From Azophilus sp963663395 (lineage in GTDB: Bacteria; Pseudomonadota; Gammaproteobacteria; Pseudomonadales; Azotimanducaceae), in NCBI GenBank assembly GCA_963663395.1, contig OY760226.1, forward strand, positions 5,022,001 to 5,086,000: DNA of 64,000 nucleotides, given 5' to 3'. The position numbers were made by a program, and so were the translations under genes. Every line of letters begins with the position of its first letter. The first letter of the stretch is position 1. The notes under the pieces were generated by a model. That model saw only the letters and a program-made list of their open reading frames with translations, was not told the DNA's origin and searched no databases. Below are positions 1-10,220 of this stretch, piece after piece.

Positions 1-257
1 GAGGTCTCGGCGCTGCTCCTCGACGGCTGGCAACCGGCGCGATGACCGCGTATCCGGCAAGTCACCGGCCGCCGTTGGCGGCTGCAGTGCAGCCTCCGCA
101 AACCACTCAATCGTCGCGAAGCTGCAACTCTCGGGGCAATGTTAAACTCCCCGGCTCTCGAATCGGACACCGGCTGCATGCTTCACCAGGCCCCCTGTTC
201 AACCGGAACCCAAGGCCTCGTTTCCGGACCAGCCGGATCGCAACGCGGGGAACTCGG
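1..257. other. Left edge and 5' region of the methylmalonyl-CoA operon
   Basis: Frame 1 is open from the window edge to a TGA at 43-45 and could be the last 14 codons of an upstream gene, but the piece is too short to identify. The remaining bases up to 257 show no convincing gene. The frame of the next gene is open further upstream (ATG at 42), but the extra residues look unlike the enoyl-CoA hydratase family, so this stretch is more likely leader and promoter sequence. Confidence 0.3.
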
Positions 258-1030
258 ATGGGCAGCCCATTCCAGCACCTGATCGTCTCTGAACGGCCCG
301 GCGTACTTTCCGTCACCATTGATCGGGAAGCGAAAAGAAACGCACTGAGCCTGCAGGTTCTCGGGGAGATCCGCAGCGTATTCGAGGCCCGTGCCCGGGA
401 TCACGGCCTCAAGGCCGCAACCGTTACCGGGTCTGGGGAGAAGAGCTTTGCGGCCGGCGGTGACCTGAGAGAACTGGACGCCGTGCGAACCGCCGAAGAC
501 ACCAGAAACATGTCGGAAGGGGCGAGAGCCGCGCTGGATGCCATCCGGAATTTTCCCGTCCCGGTTATCGCCATCCTCAACGGCACGGCACTCGGCGGCG
601 GCGCGGAGTTGGCCATGGCCTGCGATTTCCGCCTGGCGACACCGGGCTCCAGCATCGGTTTCCTGCAGGGAACACTGAACATCACGACCGCCTGGGGCGG
701 CGGCCCGGATCTCATGGAACGCATCGGTTCGGCGCCGGCCCTGAGACTGCTGGCAACCGCACAGGTACTGAAAGCGCCGGAAGCTCTGGCGCTTGGCGTG
801 GTCGATGCCCTGACGGACGATGCCCTCCCGCTGAATGAATCCGTGGGCAACTTCATGGACCCCATCCTGGCCAGAAAGCCGCACGTACTGAGAGCGATGA
901 AAGCGCTCAGGCTGGCGGCCAGGAAGAACGTTCTGGGCGGCCTGGCGGAACTGGAAACACGGCACTTCGTCGACTGCTGGACGGACGATGCGCATTGGCA
1001 GGCGGCGGACGCCGTACTGGGTGGAAAAAA

Positions 1031-1034
<4 letters not shown>
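258..1034 (+). CDS. Enoyl-CoA hydratase/isomerase family protein, ECHDC1-like (methyl/ethylmalonyl-CoA decarboxylase candidate)
   Basis: A crotonase-fold protein of 258 aa, the usual family length, if started at ATG 258. The oxyanion-hole region AAGGDL and the second family block GGGAELAMACDFRLA are clear. The stretch around residues 110-155 (ACDFRLATP, then WGGGPDLMERIG and ALGVVDAL) resembles the ethylmalonyl-CoA decarboxylase ECHDC1 more than housekeeping hydratases. It overlaps the start of the methylmalonyl-CoA mutase gene by ATGA, so the two are probably translationally coupled. I infer that it decarboxylates malonyl-type branched CoA esters, or proofreads side products of the mutase or of carboxylases. 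A plain enoyl-CoA hydratase remains possible. Confidence 0.75.
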
Positions 1035-2644
<1,610 letters not shown>

Positions 2645-2712
2645 TGCATTCGGTGCCGTAACCAACCGATCCGTAATCGTCCGTTGGTTCCCGAACCGGC
2701 GCGGAGGAAACC

Positions 2713-3108
2713 ATGTCACTGCAGGGAAAGCGCATCCTGATCGGCAAGCCCGGCCTCGACGGTCACGATGCCGGCGCCAAGATCATCGCCCTGACGCTGC
2801 GGGATGCAGGCGCCGAGGTCATCTACACCGGCTTGCGGAAAACGCCCGGTTACATCGCCCGGGTGGCGGTCGACGAAGACGTCGATGCGGTCGGACTCAG
2901 CATTCTTAGTGGCAGCCACAACGAACTTGTGGGCCTCACCCGCGCGCAACTCGACGAACTCGGGGCCGGAAACGTCCCGATTTTCCTCGGTGGCAGCATC
3001 CCGAAACAGGACTACGAAAAACTCGAAAGCCACGGCGTCGCAGCGATCTTCACCGCGGAAATGCCGCTCGACGAAGTTGTCGCGACTATTGAACGCTTGT
3101 TGCAATGA
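2713..3108 (+). CDS. Cobalamin-binding subunit of acyl-CoA mutase
   Basis: A 131-aa Rossmann-like B12-binding domain. The DxHxxG motif is Asp16-Gly-His18-Asp-Ala-Gly21; His18 would be the lower axial cobalt ligand. The SILSGSH segment and the FLGGSIP loop bind the nucleotide tail. ATG 2713 is preceded by GGAGG at about 2703-2707. It should form the active mutase with the product of 1031-2644, and lies between the mutase and its GTPase chaperone. Confidence 0.93.
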   Translation: MSLQGKRILIGKPGLDGHDAGAKIIALTLRDAGAEVIYTGLRKTPGYIARVAVDEDVDAVGLSILSGSHNELVGLTRAQLDELGAGNVPIFLGGSIPKQDYEKLESHGVAAIFTAEMPLDEVVATIERLLQ

Positions 3109-3226
3109 ATCGTTCCCGGGTCGAGCCGCCCTGCAACTGCTGCAATCTCCAGACCGGCCACGGTCAGCCGGCCTGCCCGTCAGAGGGCAGGGTTTTCCGC
3201 AAACACGCGACGAGGCCAGCCGGTAC

Positions 3227-4132
3227 ATGAAGTTTGACGGATCGAACCGCGCCGGCCTGGCGAAGGCAATAACCAGCGCTTCGAGGGCTGGCGTCAAGCA
3301 GATTCTTGCCCAGGATCTCTCCGGTGAACATGAGGCTCAGCGAGTCGGATTCACCGGCCCTCCCGGGTCGGGAAAAAGTACGCTCATCGCAAACTGGGCC
3401 GCGCGGCGGATGCAACGCGACAGAAGCGTGGGCGTACTGGCGATCGACCCGTCGAGCCCGATCAGCCAGGGGGCGATTCTGGGCGACAGGATCCGCATGG
3501 GCTCGGTAGACACCGGAGACAAATTCTTCATACGCTCAGTGGCAAGTACGCGCCTGCATGACGGCCTGTGCCATAACGCCCTCGGCATCCTGAATGTTTT
3601 CGATCGCTGGGGTTTCGACGACGCGGTGCTCGAGACCGTGGGTGTCGGGCAGACCGAGTGCAACATTCGTTTCATGACCGGCACCGTCGTGCTCGTGCTG
3701 CCGCCGAATTCCGGCGACGTCATTCAGGCCATGAAGGCAGGGATCATGGAGATCGCCGACATCCACGTGGTGAACAAGTCCGACCTGCCGGGATCCGGCA
3801 CCTTGACCAGAGAGCTGAAAAGCGTGCTTTCCCTGCGCGGCGGCACATCCACCTGGAGCCCCAAAGTGATCGAGGTGTCTTCAACCGCCGGAAGCGGTCT
3901 CGAGGAGCTCGATGCCACGATCGATGAACACTACCGCTGGTACCGGCAGAATCTCGATCGCAACACCGTTCGGCGCAAACGAATCGAATACCAGCTTGGG
4001 GAAATTGTCAGCCACCAGTTCGAGTCGCTCCTGCGCGATACGGACCTGGACAGATACCGGAGTCTGGGGGCGGCCTACGGCGACCTGCTGTCCAGATTGA
4101 GTAAACAGGACACAAGCCGCACCTATTCATGA
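3227..4132 (+). CDS. MeaB/ArgK-type G-protein chaperone of the B12-dependent mutase
   Basis: A SIMIBI-class P-loop GTPase of 301 aa that protects and reloads B12-dependent mutases. Motifs in order are Walker A GPPGSGKST (about residue 44), DPSSP with ILGDRIRM, ETVGVGQ (switch region) and NKSD (guanine specificity). The frame is open upstream to 2804, but family proteins start close to this ATG. The gap after the B12 subunit is 118 bp. The stop codon lies inside the left arm of the inverted repeat at 4111-4313, so the element may have replaced the original 3' end. Confidence 0.9.
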   Translation: MKFDGSNRAGLAKAITSASRAGVKQILAQDLSGEHEAQRVGFTGPPGSGKSTLIANWAARRMQRDRSVGVLAIDPSSPISQGAILGDRIRMGSVDTGDKFFIRSVASTRLHDGLCHNALGILNVFDRWGFDDAVLETVGVGQTECNIRFMTGTVVLVLPPNSGDVIQAMKAGIMEIADIHVVNKSDLPGSGTLTRELKSVLSLRGGTSTWSPKVIEVSSTAGSGLEELDATIDEHYRWYRQNLDRNTVRRKRIEYQLGEIVSHQFESLLRDTDLDRYRSLGAAYGDLLSRLSKQDTSRTYS

Positions 4133-4313
4133 ATAAGCTACTGCGGTCGTCAATAGCAGCGAAAACGCTGGGCGTGCTCCCGCCGCGTGCTCAACGTGCT
4201 GTAAAGCACGCCTCCGCGCGCTCAACGTGCCAAAGCACGCGTCCGCGCCACCCACCGTTTTCACTACTCTTGCCAACCTCGCTACACTTATTCACGAATA
4301 GGTGCGGCTAGTG
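4111..4313. repeat. MITE/REP-like element with 27-bp inverted repeats
   Basis: Positions 4111-4137 and 4287-4313 are inverted copies matching at 25 of 27 bases. Each arm contains the near-palindrome TTCATGAA or TTCGTGAA. The 149 bp between them hold two imperfect direct copies of a roughly 30-bp unit (GCTCAACGTGC, then AAAGCACGC, then TCCGCGC), each able to fold on GTGC/GCAC. No ORF is present. Size and structure fit a non-autonomous element or a REP pair; it could also act as a terminator for the mutase operon. Confidence 0.7.
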
Positions 4314-4384
4314 CTCTGTCCAACTGATAATTGCGGATCAGCGTGCCCACACCGCGAGCGGACCAGGGAATGAAATCGAATCCG

Positions 4385-5917
4385 TCATCCCACGCCCGAC
4401 AAGTCGTCCACCGGCATCTTCAGCCGCACGCCTCTGCGCTCCGCCTCTGATTCGCTATCGAATGCATTGCACGCGTGCAGCCTCGCTTCAGTCCGGTCGA
4501 GCGGCCCCCAGGTCATAGCCGCCGTCCAGCGCCACGCAAAGTCGAGAGTGCGCACGTAGGGCTCCGCGGAGTGTCCGGACGAAAGTGCGCGTTGCGCCGC
4601 GACGTAGTTGTCGCGGTAAACCGTCGGAACAATCAACCGCTCCTCGTTGGCCGAGACGAGTTCCGCGTTCATCATTATTCGTGCAAGCCGCCCGTTGCCG
4701 TCAGAGAAGGGATGGACTTCCGAGACCACGAAGTGAATGAACGCGGCCCGGTGGAACGGCGAAGCCAATCCGCGATAGACATCGAAGCCCTTTTCGAGCG
4801 TTCCGAGCACGGCATCGGGAGCAACAAAAACAGTGGCGCCGACGCGGTTCGGCATGGTCTTGAAACGCCCTGGAAACGACTCCGGGCGCCCGCCGAGTAC
4901 GACGGCATGGCGGCGGCGAAGAATTTCGATCAGGTCGGCGGCGGTCTCGGGCGTCCGGCGCATCTCCGATTGATCGGAGACGATTCGCCACACGCCCAGG
5001 ATGTCGTGCGCATCCGCCGGACGATGTTGCGGAATGCGACCCTGAAAGACGATGTCCGCCGCCTCTTCGACTTCGAACTCGGTACCTTCGATAGTGTTGG
5101 AAAAATAGGCTTCGAAAAAGGCAAGGGTCGCGTTGCCGATGCCGTCGCGGGCTCGCGGGCGAAGAGTCGGCACCGGCAATTGTCGCAAGGCAGCAAACAA
5201 ATCCTCGAATAGCGAGACTCTATTCCCATCGTACGCACGCCCGTGCGCCCTCGCCCTCGCCCTGCGATCTATCAGGCGGGCGTCGCCGGTGCCAGCCAAG
5301 GCGCCTACTATCCGGTCTAATTCCGCCCATTGCGCGGTTCGGCCGATTTCTTCGGCGATTCGCCGGGCATCGTCACGCAGCCGATTGCAGGCATCGATTC
5401 CGGCGGAAGCCATCAACTGTTCGAGACGTGCTTCGATATCCTTGCGTGCAAACGTGCGGGGAACTCTGCCGCCCCGCGCACGAGATGGGTAGAGGTTGTC
5501 GAGATACGCACGAGCCGGCGAACACAGGTGCAGCCCCTGGTTCATGAACGGCCGGTCGTCCTCTTGCGGCGAAGCGCCGCGGCGCGGGCGCAGAACCACC
5601 CCCGGCAATTCTATATCCGTACCTCGCCGTGAAATCACGCACACCGACCCATCAGAGGCAGGCCTCAGTTCGAGCGCCGTGCGGTCCGCGACCAGCGCAC
5701 CGGGAAAGTAGCCGGCGACGATCGACCACAGGTTGCGCCTGACGATGTCGTCCGGCAAATCGTCCAGGTTGCGTGTATACAGTCGCGTGGCCAGCTTGCG
5801 CAGCCGCCCATCGGCGACGCGGCGTGAAACCTCGCTGCTGATGCTCGCGTTCGAAACGAACGACTCGGGCATCGCGTCGACGGCCCGGGCCGGTGACTTT
5901 TCCCGGATATCAGGCAT
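4385..5917 (-). CDS. Fic-domain protein with AbiEi-like N-terminal region
   Basis: A 510-aa protein. The Fic motif HPFSDGNGR is intact, including the catalytic His, predicting transfer of AMP or a related group from a nucleotide to a target hydroxyl. Before it, SNTIEG fits the (S/T)xxxE(G/N) inhibitory helix, here N-terminal to the Fic core (class II, self-inhibited). The first ~150 residues (winged-helix-like VSRRVADGRLRKLATRLYTRN, then YFPGALVADRTALE) resemble the AbiEi antitoxin family, so a DNA-binding module appears fused to Fic. ATG 5917 is preferred because GAGCGGGG lies just upstream; the frame is open to 6004. It may be an autoregulated single-chain toxin-antitoxin module. The target is unknown. 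Confidence 0.85.
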   Translation of the reverse strand: MPDIREKSPARAVDAMPESFVSNASISSEVSRRVADGRLRKLATRLYTRNLDDLPDDIVRRNLWSIVAGYFPGALVADRTALELRPASDGSVCVISRRGTDIELPGVVLRPRRGASPQEDDRPFMNQGLHLCSPARAYLDNLYPSRARGGRVPRTFARKDIEARLEQLMASAGIDACNRLRDDARRIAEEIGRTAQWAELDRIVGALAGTGDARLIDRRARARAHGRAYDGNRVSLFEDLFAALRQLPVPTLRPRARDGIGNATLAFFEAYFSNTIEGTEFEVEEAADIVFQGRIPQHRPADAHDILGVWRIVSDQSEMRRTPETAADLIEILRRRHAVVLGGRPESFPGRFKTMPNRVGATVFVAPDAVLGTLEKGFDVYRGLASPFHRAAFIHFVVSEVHPFSDGNGRLARIMMNAELVSANEERLIVPTVYRDNYVAAQRALSSGHSAEPYVRTLDFAWRWTAAMTWGPLDRTEARLHACNAFDSESEAERRGVRLKMPVDDLSGVG

Positions 5918-6465
5918 TGTTGTGCCCCGCTCGAACATAAAACAAGAATAATAGATCGAAAACGGTGATAATACTAACTTAACGTTGCGAACAATGGCTA
6001 GCATCGCTCCGCTGAAGTCAAGCCAGTCAACTCAGCTCATTGTATTGGCGTGGACCACCCTACGCGTCGTAATCGGATTCGGCATCGGGTCGCAATGGGC
6101 AAGGCACACGACATGTTGTGTGTCGAGAAAACTCATTGCATGAGCACCCATAGGAAACTGGATTCCCGCGCTGCCCAGCTCACGTGGTCCCAGCCAACGT
6201 TCGCGTTCCCGGGTGCAGTGTGAACTAACATCACCTCGAGGCGGTTGGGCCTGTCGATACGCCAGCAGAGGAAGCGGATCCCCATGGCTCAACGTTCTAA
6301 TTTCCGACGGGACTGACCGCCATCGTGAGCAAACGCTACGATAGACTTTTGCCTGGTGGACGACCATAAGATCTTCATGTGTCCAGACGGGACTTGATAA
6401 TTATGATCGATATAGGGGAATATATCCCCAATATCCGCAATTGTTGTCAAACACCATAGCTGGCC
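5918..6465. other. Intergenic region between divergent TA-type genes
   Basis: No convincing gene is visible. A minus-strand frame at 6032-6367 lacks recognisable features. The AT-rich ends next to 5917 and next to 6466 (for example ATAATTATGATCGATATAGGGGAATATATCC around 6398-6428, shown here only as a position guide) probably hold the divergent promoters of the Fic and AbiEi genes. Confidence 0.4.
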
Positions 6466-7269
6466 ATGGATACCAGCACGTTTCTACGGACGCATCGAGT
6501 CTTCAATCTTGACGAAGCCGTTCAGGCACTCGCACCCGCCGGTGGGCGCAAAGGAACCCTGGAGCGCCTGAAATACGCGGCTCGCCGAGGCAAGCTGAAA
6601 ATGCTGGCGCGAGGTGTCTATGCTTCGGTACCCCCCGGAGTGCAACCTGACAGCTTTCAGCCAGATCGTTTTCTTGCGGCGGCGGCCATGCGACCCGACG
6701 CGATCTTTTCACACCACTCGGCCCTCGAATTGCTCGGCGCTGCGCATTCCGCATGGCGCCTTTGCACCGCATACAGCGCCCGACGCTCTCAATCATTCGA
6801 TCTGAATGGTCTCGGTTTGCGTTTCATATCCCGTCCACAACGACTCGTACGCTGCGCCGCATCGGAATCGGGCACACGCACTGTTCATCGGCTTGACCGC
6901 GAACTTTGCGTTACCGGACCTGAACGCACGCTGATCGATGGCTTTCGCCGACCGGACCTGGTCGGCGGGCACGCAGAATTTATCGAGTCGGCGGCCGGGT
7001 TTTCCGTGCTGGAGTTGCCACTGTTGTTTGAACTCCTCGATGCGTTTCGGCAGAAAGTACTATGGGCTGCCGTCGGCTGGTTTCTTGATACATACCGTGA
7101 GACTTTTTTCGTCAGTGACGACGATCTCGCCCTCATAGAGAAACTCGTACCACGAAATCCGCTCTATCTTGTAAGAAATCAACGCGGCGGTGTGCTGGTC
7201 CGGCGATGGAACCTGATCGTCCCCGACGCGCTTCTGGAAGGAAAAGAGCCAGATGAACCTCAGCGTTAA
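6466..7269 (+). CDS. AbiEi-family antitoxin/transcriptional regulator (type IV TA)
   Basis: A 267-aa protein with an N-terminal winged-helix region (LERLKYAARRGKLKMLARGVYAS, residues ~28-50), then the AbiEi core (FSHHSALELLGAAHS) and the VTGPERTLIDGF block. AbiEi proteins repress their own operon and counter the AbiEii nucleotidyltransferase by an indirect (type IV) mechanism. The 3' end overlaps the start of an AbiEii fragment by 17 bp, the usual operon order, but that toxin gene is broken. This antitoxin is therefore probably orphaned and may persist as a regulator. Confidence 0.85.
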   Translation: MDTSTFLRTHRVFNLDEAVQALAPAGGRKGTLERLKYAARRGKLKMLARGVYASVPPGVQPDSFQPDRFLAAAAMRPDAIFSHHSALELLGAAHSAWRLCTAYSARRSQSFDLNGLGLRFISRPQRLVRCAASESGTRTVHRLDRELCVTGPERTLIDGFRRPDLVGGHAEFIESAAGFSVLELPLLFELLDAFRQKVLWAAVGWFLDTYRETFFVSDDDLALIEKLVPRNPLYLVRNQRGGVLVRRWNLIVPDALLEGKEPDEPQR

Positions 7270-7414
7270 CTACATCGGACACGAAGATCGTGAGGCAATG
7301 CAAGCGGATCGCCCGGGGGTCGAACGCGCGCTGGTGATTATCGGCAAGAGTCAGGGATTCCGTACACAACAGTCACGTGATGCCCATGCAGGTCGAAAGA
7401 CTTATCTTTCCTAG
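7253..7414 (+). pseudogene. AbiEii-type nucleotidyltransferase toxin remnant
   Basis: A 53-codon frame overlapping the AbiEi stop. Its product runs from NLSVNYIGHEDREAMQ through ERALVIIGKSQGF to QSRDAHAGRKTYLS. This matches the middle of AbiEii proteins, where an LSxDLDLNYIG segment is followed by a similar helix and an R-D-x-HAGRK block. The N-terminal KGG nucleotide-binding part is missing, the DLD metal-binding aspartates are deleted (LSV joins directly to NYIG), and a TAG ends the frame early. A short frame at about 7446-7519 (RLQRHPALRWKIDNVKRH) may be its C-terminal end, less surely. The toxin is inactive. Confidence 0.6.
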
Positions 7415-7707
7415 GTCAGTTCGGCTGGCACGCCTGATCGTATTATGGCGAATCGCCTGCAACGTCATCCAGCATTGCGATGGAAGATCGACAACGTCAA
7501 ACGTCATCTTGCGAAATAGCTTGCGCATTTCGAACGATTACAATGGAGATATCGCTTAACGACACCATTGTTTGCGATCAGTGAGTGAAAGAGAACCATG
7601 ACCCCTTTGACTGAAGCGGGCGCTCCGTTGCGGCTGGCATGCCAGCAGTGCGATTGCCCGTTGACCTCGGTGCTACTGAGTATTACCTTTCCACCAAGGA
7701 GGTTCCC
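7415..7707. other. Intergenic region upstream of parDE
   Basis: 293 bp with no intact gene. The first third may contain the C-terminal remnant of the AbiEii toxin (about 7446-7519). The last bases hold the strong Shine-Dalgarno sequence AAGGAGG of the ParD gene. Confidence 0.35.
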
Positions 7708-7983
7708 ATGACAGTCAAATCCTCAATCTCGCTCACCGACGGGCAGCACGCGTTCGCCAGAACGCTGGTAGAGGCCGGGCGCTACGCCAGCCTCAGTGCC
7801 GTTCTGCAGCGCGGTATCGATCTGCTGCAACAGCGAGTGGATGCCGAGGAGTTGGAAACCGCGGCGCTGCGGGAACTCCTCTCCCGCCGCCGGGAGGGGG
7901 AGTTTGTCGATGCGGGGCGGATGGACGAGCGGCTGGCAGGAATGATCTCCGACAGGCGCCGTGCACATGGGCTTTCATCTTGA
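7708..7983 (+). CDS. ParD-type antitoxin
   Basis: A 91-aa protein. The N-terminal ribbon-helix-helix (VKSSISLTDGQHAFARTLVEAGRYASLSAVLQRGIDLL) binds DNA and the charged C-terminus wraps the toxin. ATG 7708 sits 5 nt after AAGGAGG, which decides this start over 7639. It overlaps the downstream ParE gene by 17 bp, the standard arrangement for a coupled type II toxin-antitoxin pair. Autoregulation by the ParDE complex is expected. Confidence 0.9.
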   Translation: MTVKSSISLTDGQHAFARTLVEAGRYASLSAVLQRGIDLLQQRVDAEELETAALRELLSRRREGEFVDAGRMDERLAGMISDRRRAHGLSS

Positions 7984-8314
7984 ATTCTCGACAGCGGCTG
8001 AAAGCGATTTCGGGCTGATATTCGATCATCTGCTGCACAGCTACCTCGATTTTGGCGAGAGCCTCGATGGCGCGCTCGATCATGCCGGTGCGCGCGTGCT
8101 GGAAATCCGCGGCAACGCGAAGCGCATATTGACGGCTCCCCATCGGGGCGAACGTCACGACGACATCCTGCCCGGCTTGGGACATCTCGCCATCGGGCGG
8201 GCGATCTACTGGTTCGACGTGGACGAAGCGCGCCAGACAGTTCGCGTTCTGGCGGTGTTCTTCGGGGGGCAGGATCACATTCGCCACATGCTGACCCGCC
8301 TCCTCGAACCCTGA
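7967..8314 (+). CDS. ParE-type toxin
   Basis: A 115-aa RelE/ParE-superfamily protein starting MGFHLEFSTAAESDF. The family blocks LEIRGNAKR and the tail RVLAVFFGGQDHIRHMLTRL are present. ParE toxins inhibit DNA gyrase; the actual target here is inferred from the family only. A GTG at 7961 would add two residues. It lies in an operon with the overlapping ParD gene. Confidence 0.88.
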   Translation: MGFHLEFSTAAESDFGLIFDHLLHSYLDFGESLDGALDHAGARVLEIRGNAKRILTAPHRGERHDDILPGLGHLAIGRAIYWFDVDEARQTVRVLAVFFGGQDHIRHMLTRLLEP

Positions 8315-8534
8315 ACCCGAAGCCATCCCGACTCGAACCACCGCAACAATCAGGAAACGCGGTGCCCGTCGTCGGCCCCTGCTCCCACTGCTGCCGACCC
8401 CATGGCTGCGAACTCCGGAAACGTCTTGTAAGCTGCCGCTTGAGTCTGAAAAAAGCAGGTATGTCATGCACTGGACCGACCGAACTGTTTGTGCCCTGGC
8501 CCTTGCGCGGTGAACGGGCCATCGGAACAACACC

Positions 8535-9476
8535 ATGACACGCACCATCGACGACCTCGGCCCGCACGTGGCGAGCCGCTACCCGTACCAATCGCAGTTC
8601 GCAAACGTCAACGGCTGGCGGATGCACTACATCGACGAAGGCCCGCGAGGGGCGCCGCCGGTGCTGTTGCTGCATGGGAACCCCACCTGGGGCTACCTGT
8701 GGCGCGACACCATTCCGCCGCTATTGGCAGCGGGTTATCGGGTGATCGTGCCCGATCAGGTCGGTTTTGGCCTGTCGGAACATCCGCACGCCGCCAGCGC
8801 CCACAGCCTGGACAACCACGCGGCTAACCTCGTTTCCCTGATCGACCGGCTCGACCTCGAGGGTATCTTCTTCGTCTGTCATGACTGGGGCGGGCCCACC
8901 GGCCTGTCGGCGTTGCTCACGCGGCGGGAACGGGCCGTTGCGGTAGCCGTCATGTCAACCTGGGCATGGCGGGAACCCTCCGCGGAATTTCACCGCCGAA
9001 TCATGCCGTGGCGGCTGCTGCATGCGCCGATAGTCGGCCCGCACATGATGGCGCGTCAGAAGGCCTTTCCGGGGCGCGGCGTCTATCTTTCGGTCGTGGA
9101 CCGCGAGCGCTGCCGCAACGACTCCATGGCAATTTACGAGGCGGTGTTGCCCGATGCGGACGACCGGCGGCTCACCTGGCAATGGCCCCGTTCGATACCC
9201 ATCGATCCGGCCACCGACATCACCGGCGAGCGCTTCGAATGGCTCGAAGCCAACGTACGCGAACTCGAGTTGCCGTCCACCGTGATCTGGGGGCGCGAAG
9301 AGACGGTGTTCGCCGCCACGGAGTTCTGTCCGAGGTGGCATGAGATCTGGCCGCATGCTGAAGGCACGCACATGGTCACCGGCAATCATTTCCTGCAGGA
9401 GGACTCGGGCGCCGAAATCGGCGATCTGCTCGTCGAATTTGGCCTGCGAAACGTCCCCATCGGGAGTGAGGGTTAA
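8535..9476 (+). CDS. Alpha/beta hydrolase, haloalkane dehalogenase-like
   Basis: A 313-aa hydrolase. HGNPTW (oxyanion/halide Asn region) and the nucleophile elbow CHDWGG, with Asp as nucleophile and an adjacent Trp, are the marks of haloalkane dehalogenases and some epoxide hydrolases. The catalytic His is in GNHFLQED. The acid position after beta-6 reads GREETVF, so a Glu would serve where haloalkane dehalogenase subfamily I has Asp. It would hydrolyse a carbon-halogen or similar bond in the cytoplasm; the substrate is unknown. The next gene begins 3 bp after its stop and is probably co-transcribed. Confidence 0.8.
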   Translation: MTRTIDDLGPHVASRYPYQSQFANVNGWRMHYIDEGPRGAPPVLLLHGNPTWGYLWRDTIPPLLAAGYRVIVPDQVGFGLSEHPHAASAHSLDNHAANLVSLIDRLDLEGIFFVCHDWGGPTGLSALLTRRERAVAVAVMSTWAWREPSAEFHRRIMPWRLLHAPIVGPHMMARQKAFPGRGVYLSVVDRERCRNDSMAIYEAVLPDADDRRLTWQWPRSIPIDPATDITGERFEWLEANVRELELPSTVIWGREETVFAATEFCPRWHEIWPHAEGTHMVTGNHFLQEDSGAEIGDLLVEFGLRNVPIGSEG

Positions 9477-9479
9477 CCC

Positions 9480-9863
9480 ATGGCTGTCACACGCATTACC
9501 GAACGACCTGGCGGCACCCGCAGCGTACCGGTACTGACCGACCCGGACGTCAGCCACTACCCGGAGTTCGCCGCTTTCCTGTCCGACACGTTCGAATTGA
9601 CCGACAAGCCCCTGGAGGCCCCGGGATTGCTTGATGTGGACGGCCGTGTCTACGAATTGATCTTCATTGGCCGTTCAGGCCGCCCCTTTCCGGCTGCGGT
9701 TGAAATCGCCGCACTGGTTCCCGGGCTCGAACCCATGGATACGGATCGAACCGACAAGGACCTGTGGGCGATCATGGAGTGGTTGATTGACGGCGTGGGG
9801 GAACCCTGGACTGTCGAAGCGCTCAGGACAACCGGCCAGATCTTTCGCGTGATGCCTTCCTGA
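9480..9863 (+). CDS. Conserved-looking hypothetical protein
   Basis: A 127-aa soluble acidic protein with no signal peptide or membrane segment and no family I recognise. It starts 3 bp after the dehalogenase-like gene, which supports a real co-transcribed gene. The segment PGLLDVDGRVYELIFIGRSGRPFP looks like a compact alpha/beta fold. Confidence 0.6.
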   Translation: MAVTRITERPGGTRSVPVLTDPDVSHYPEFAAFLSDTFELTDKPLEAPGLLDVDGRVYELIFIGRSGRPFPAAVEIAALVPGLEPMDTDRTDKDLWAIMEWLIDGVGEPWTVEALRTTGQIFRVMPS

Positions 9864-10220
9864 GTCGCGAGACCGCAAGAGCATTACCGGCGCCACACCC
9901 ATTGAATGCGCCTCTGATCACGAGGCGATAAATCGGTGGGTCAGAACGATGAATTCGCCAGGCTCGAAGCCAGCCGCAGCCGCATCGATGCTACTGCCTC
10001 GCCGTTCGACCAGAGGTCATCTTCATTGGGCGAGCGGGTCCGAGCGTCCAGAAACGGTTGCGAATGAAATGATAAACAGACGTCATCAGTCAGCCGGGTG
10101 ACCGGGGCGGCCAGGGCGTCTCACTGAACTCGGGGCCGCCGCTTGTTTCCGACCGGTCCTGTTCGACAACGACATATCGGTGTGCTGAAATCCTGCCGGT
10201 TCCAACTGAAAGCGCCGCCA
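9864..10220. other. Intergenic region upstream of the peroxiredoxin-like selenoprotein gene
   Basis: 357 bp without a supported gene. The downstream frame is open to 10143, but residues before ATG 10221 do not look like protein. No obvious terminator or repeat was seen. Confidence 0.4.

Noticed and set aside
6032..6367. Possible 111-codon gene on the minus strand
   Set aside because: Composition is unlike a protein, no ribosome-binding site or domain is visible, and it lies in an AT-mixed intergenic region.
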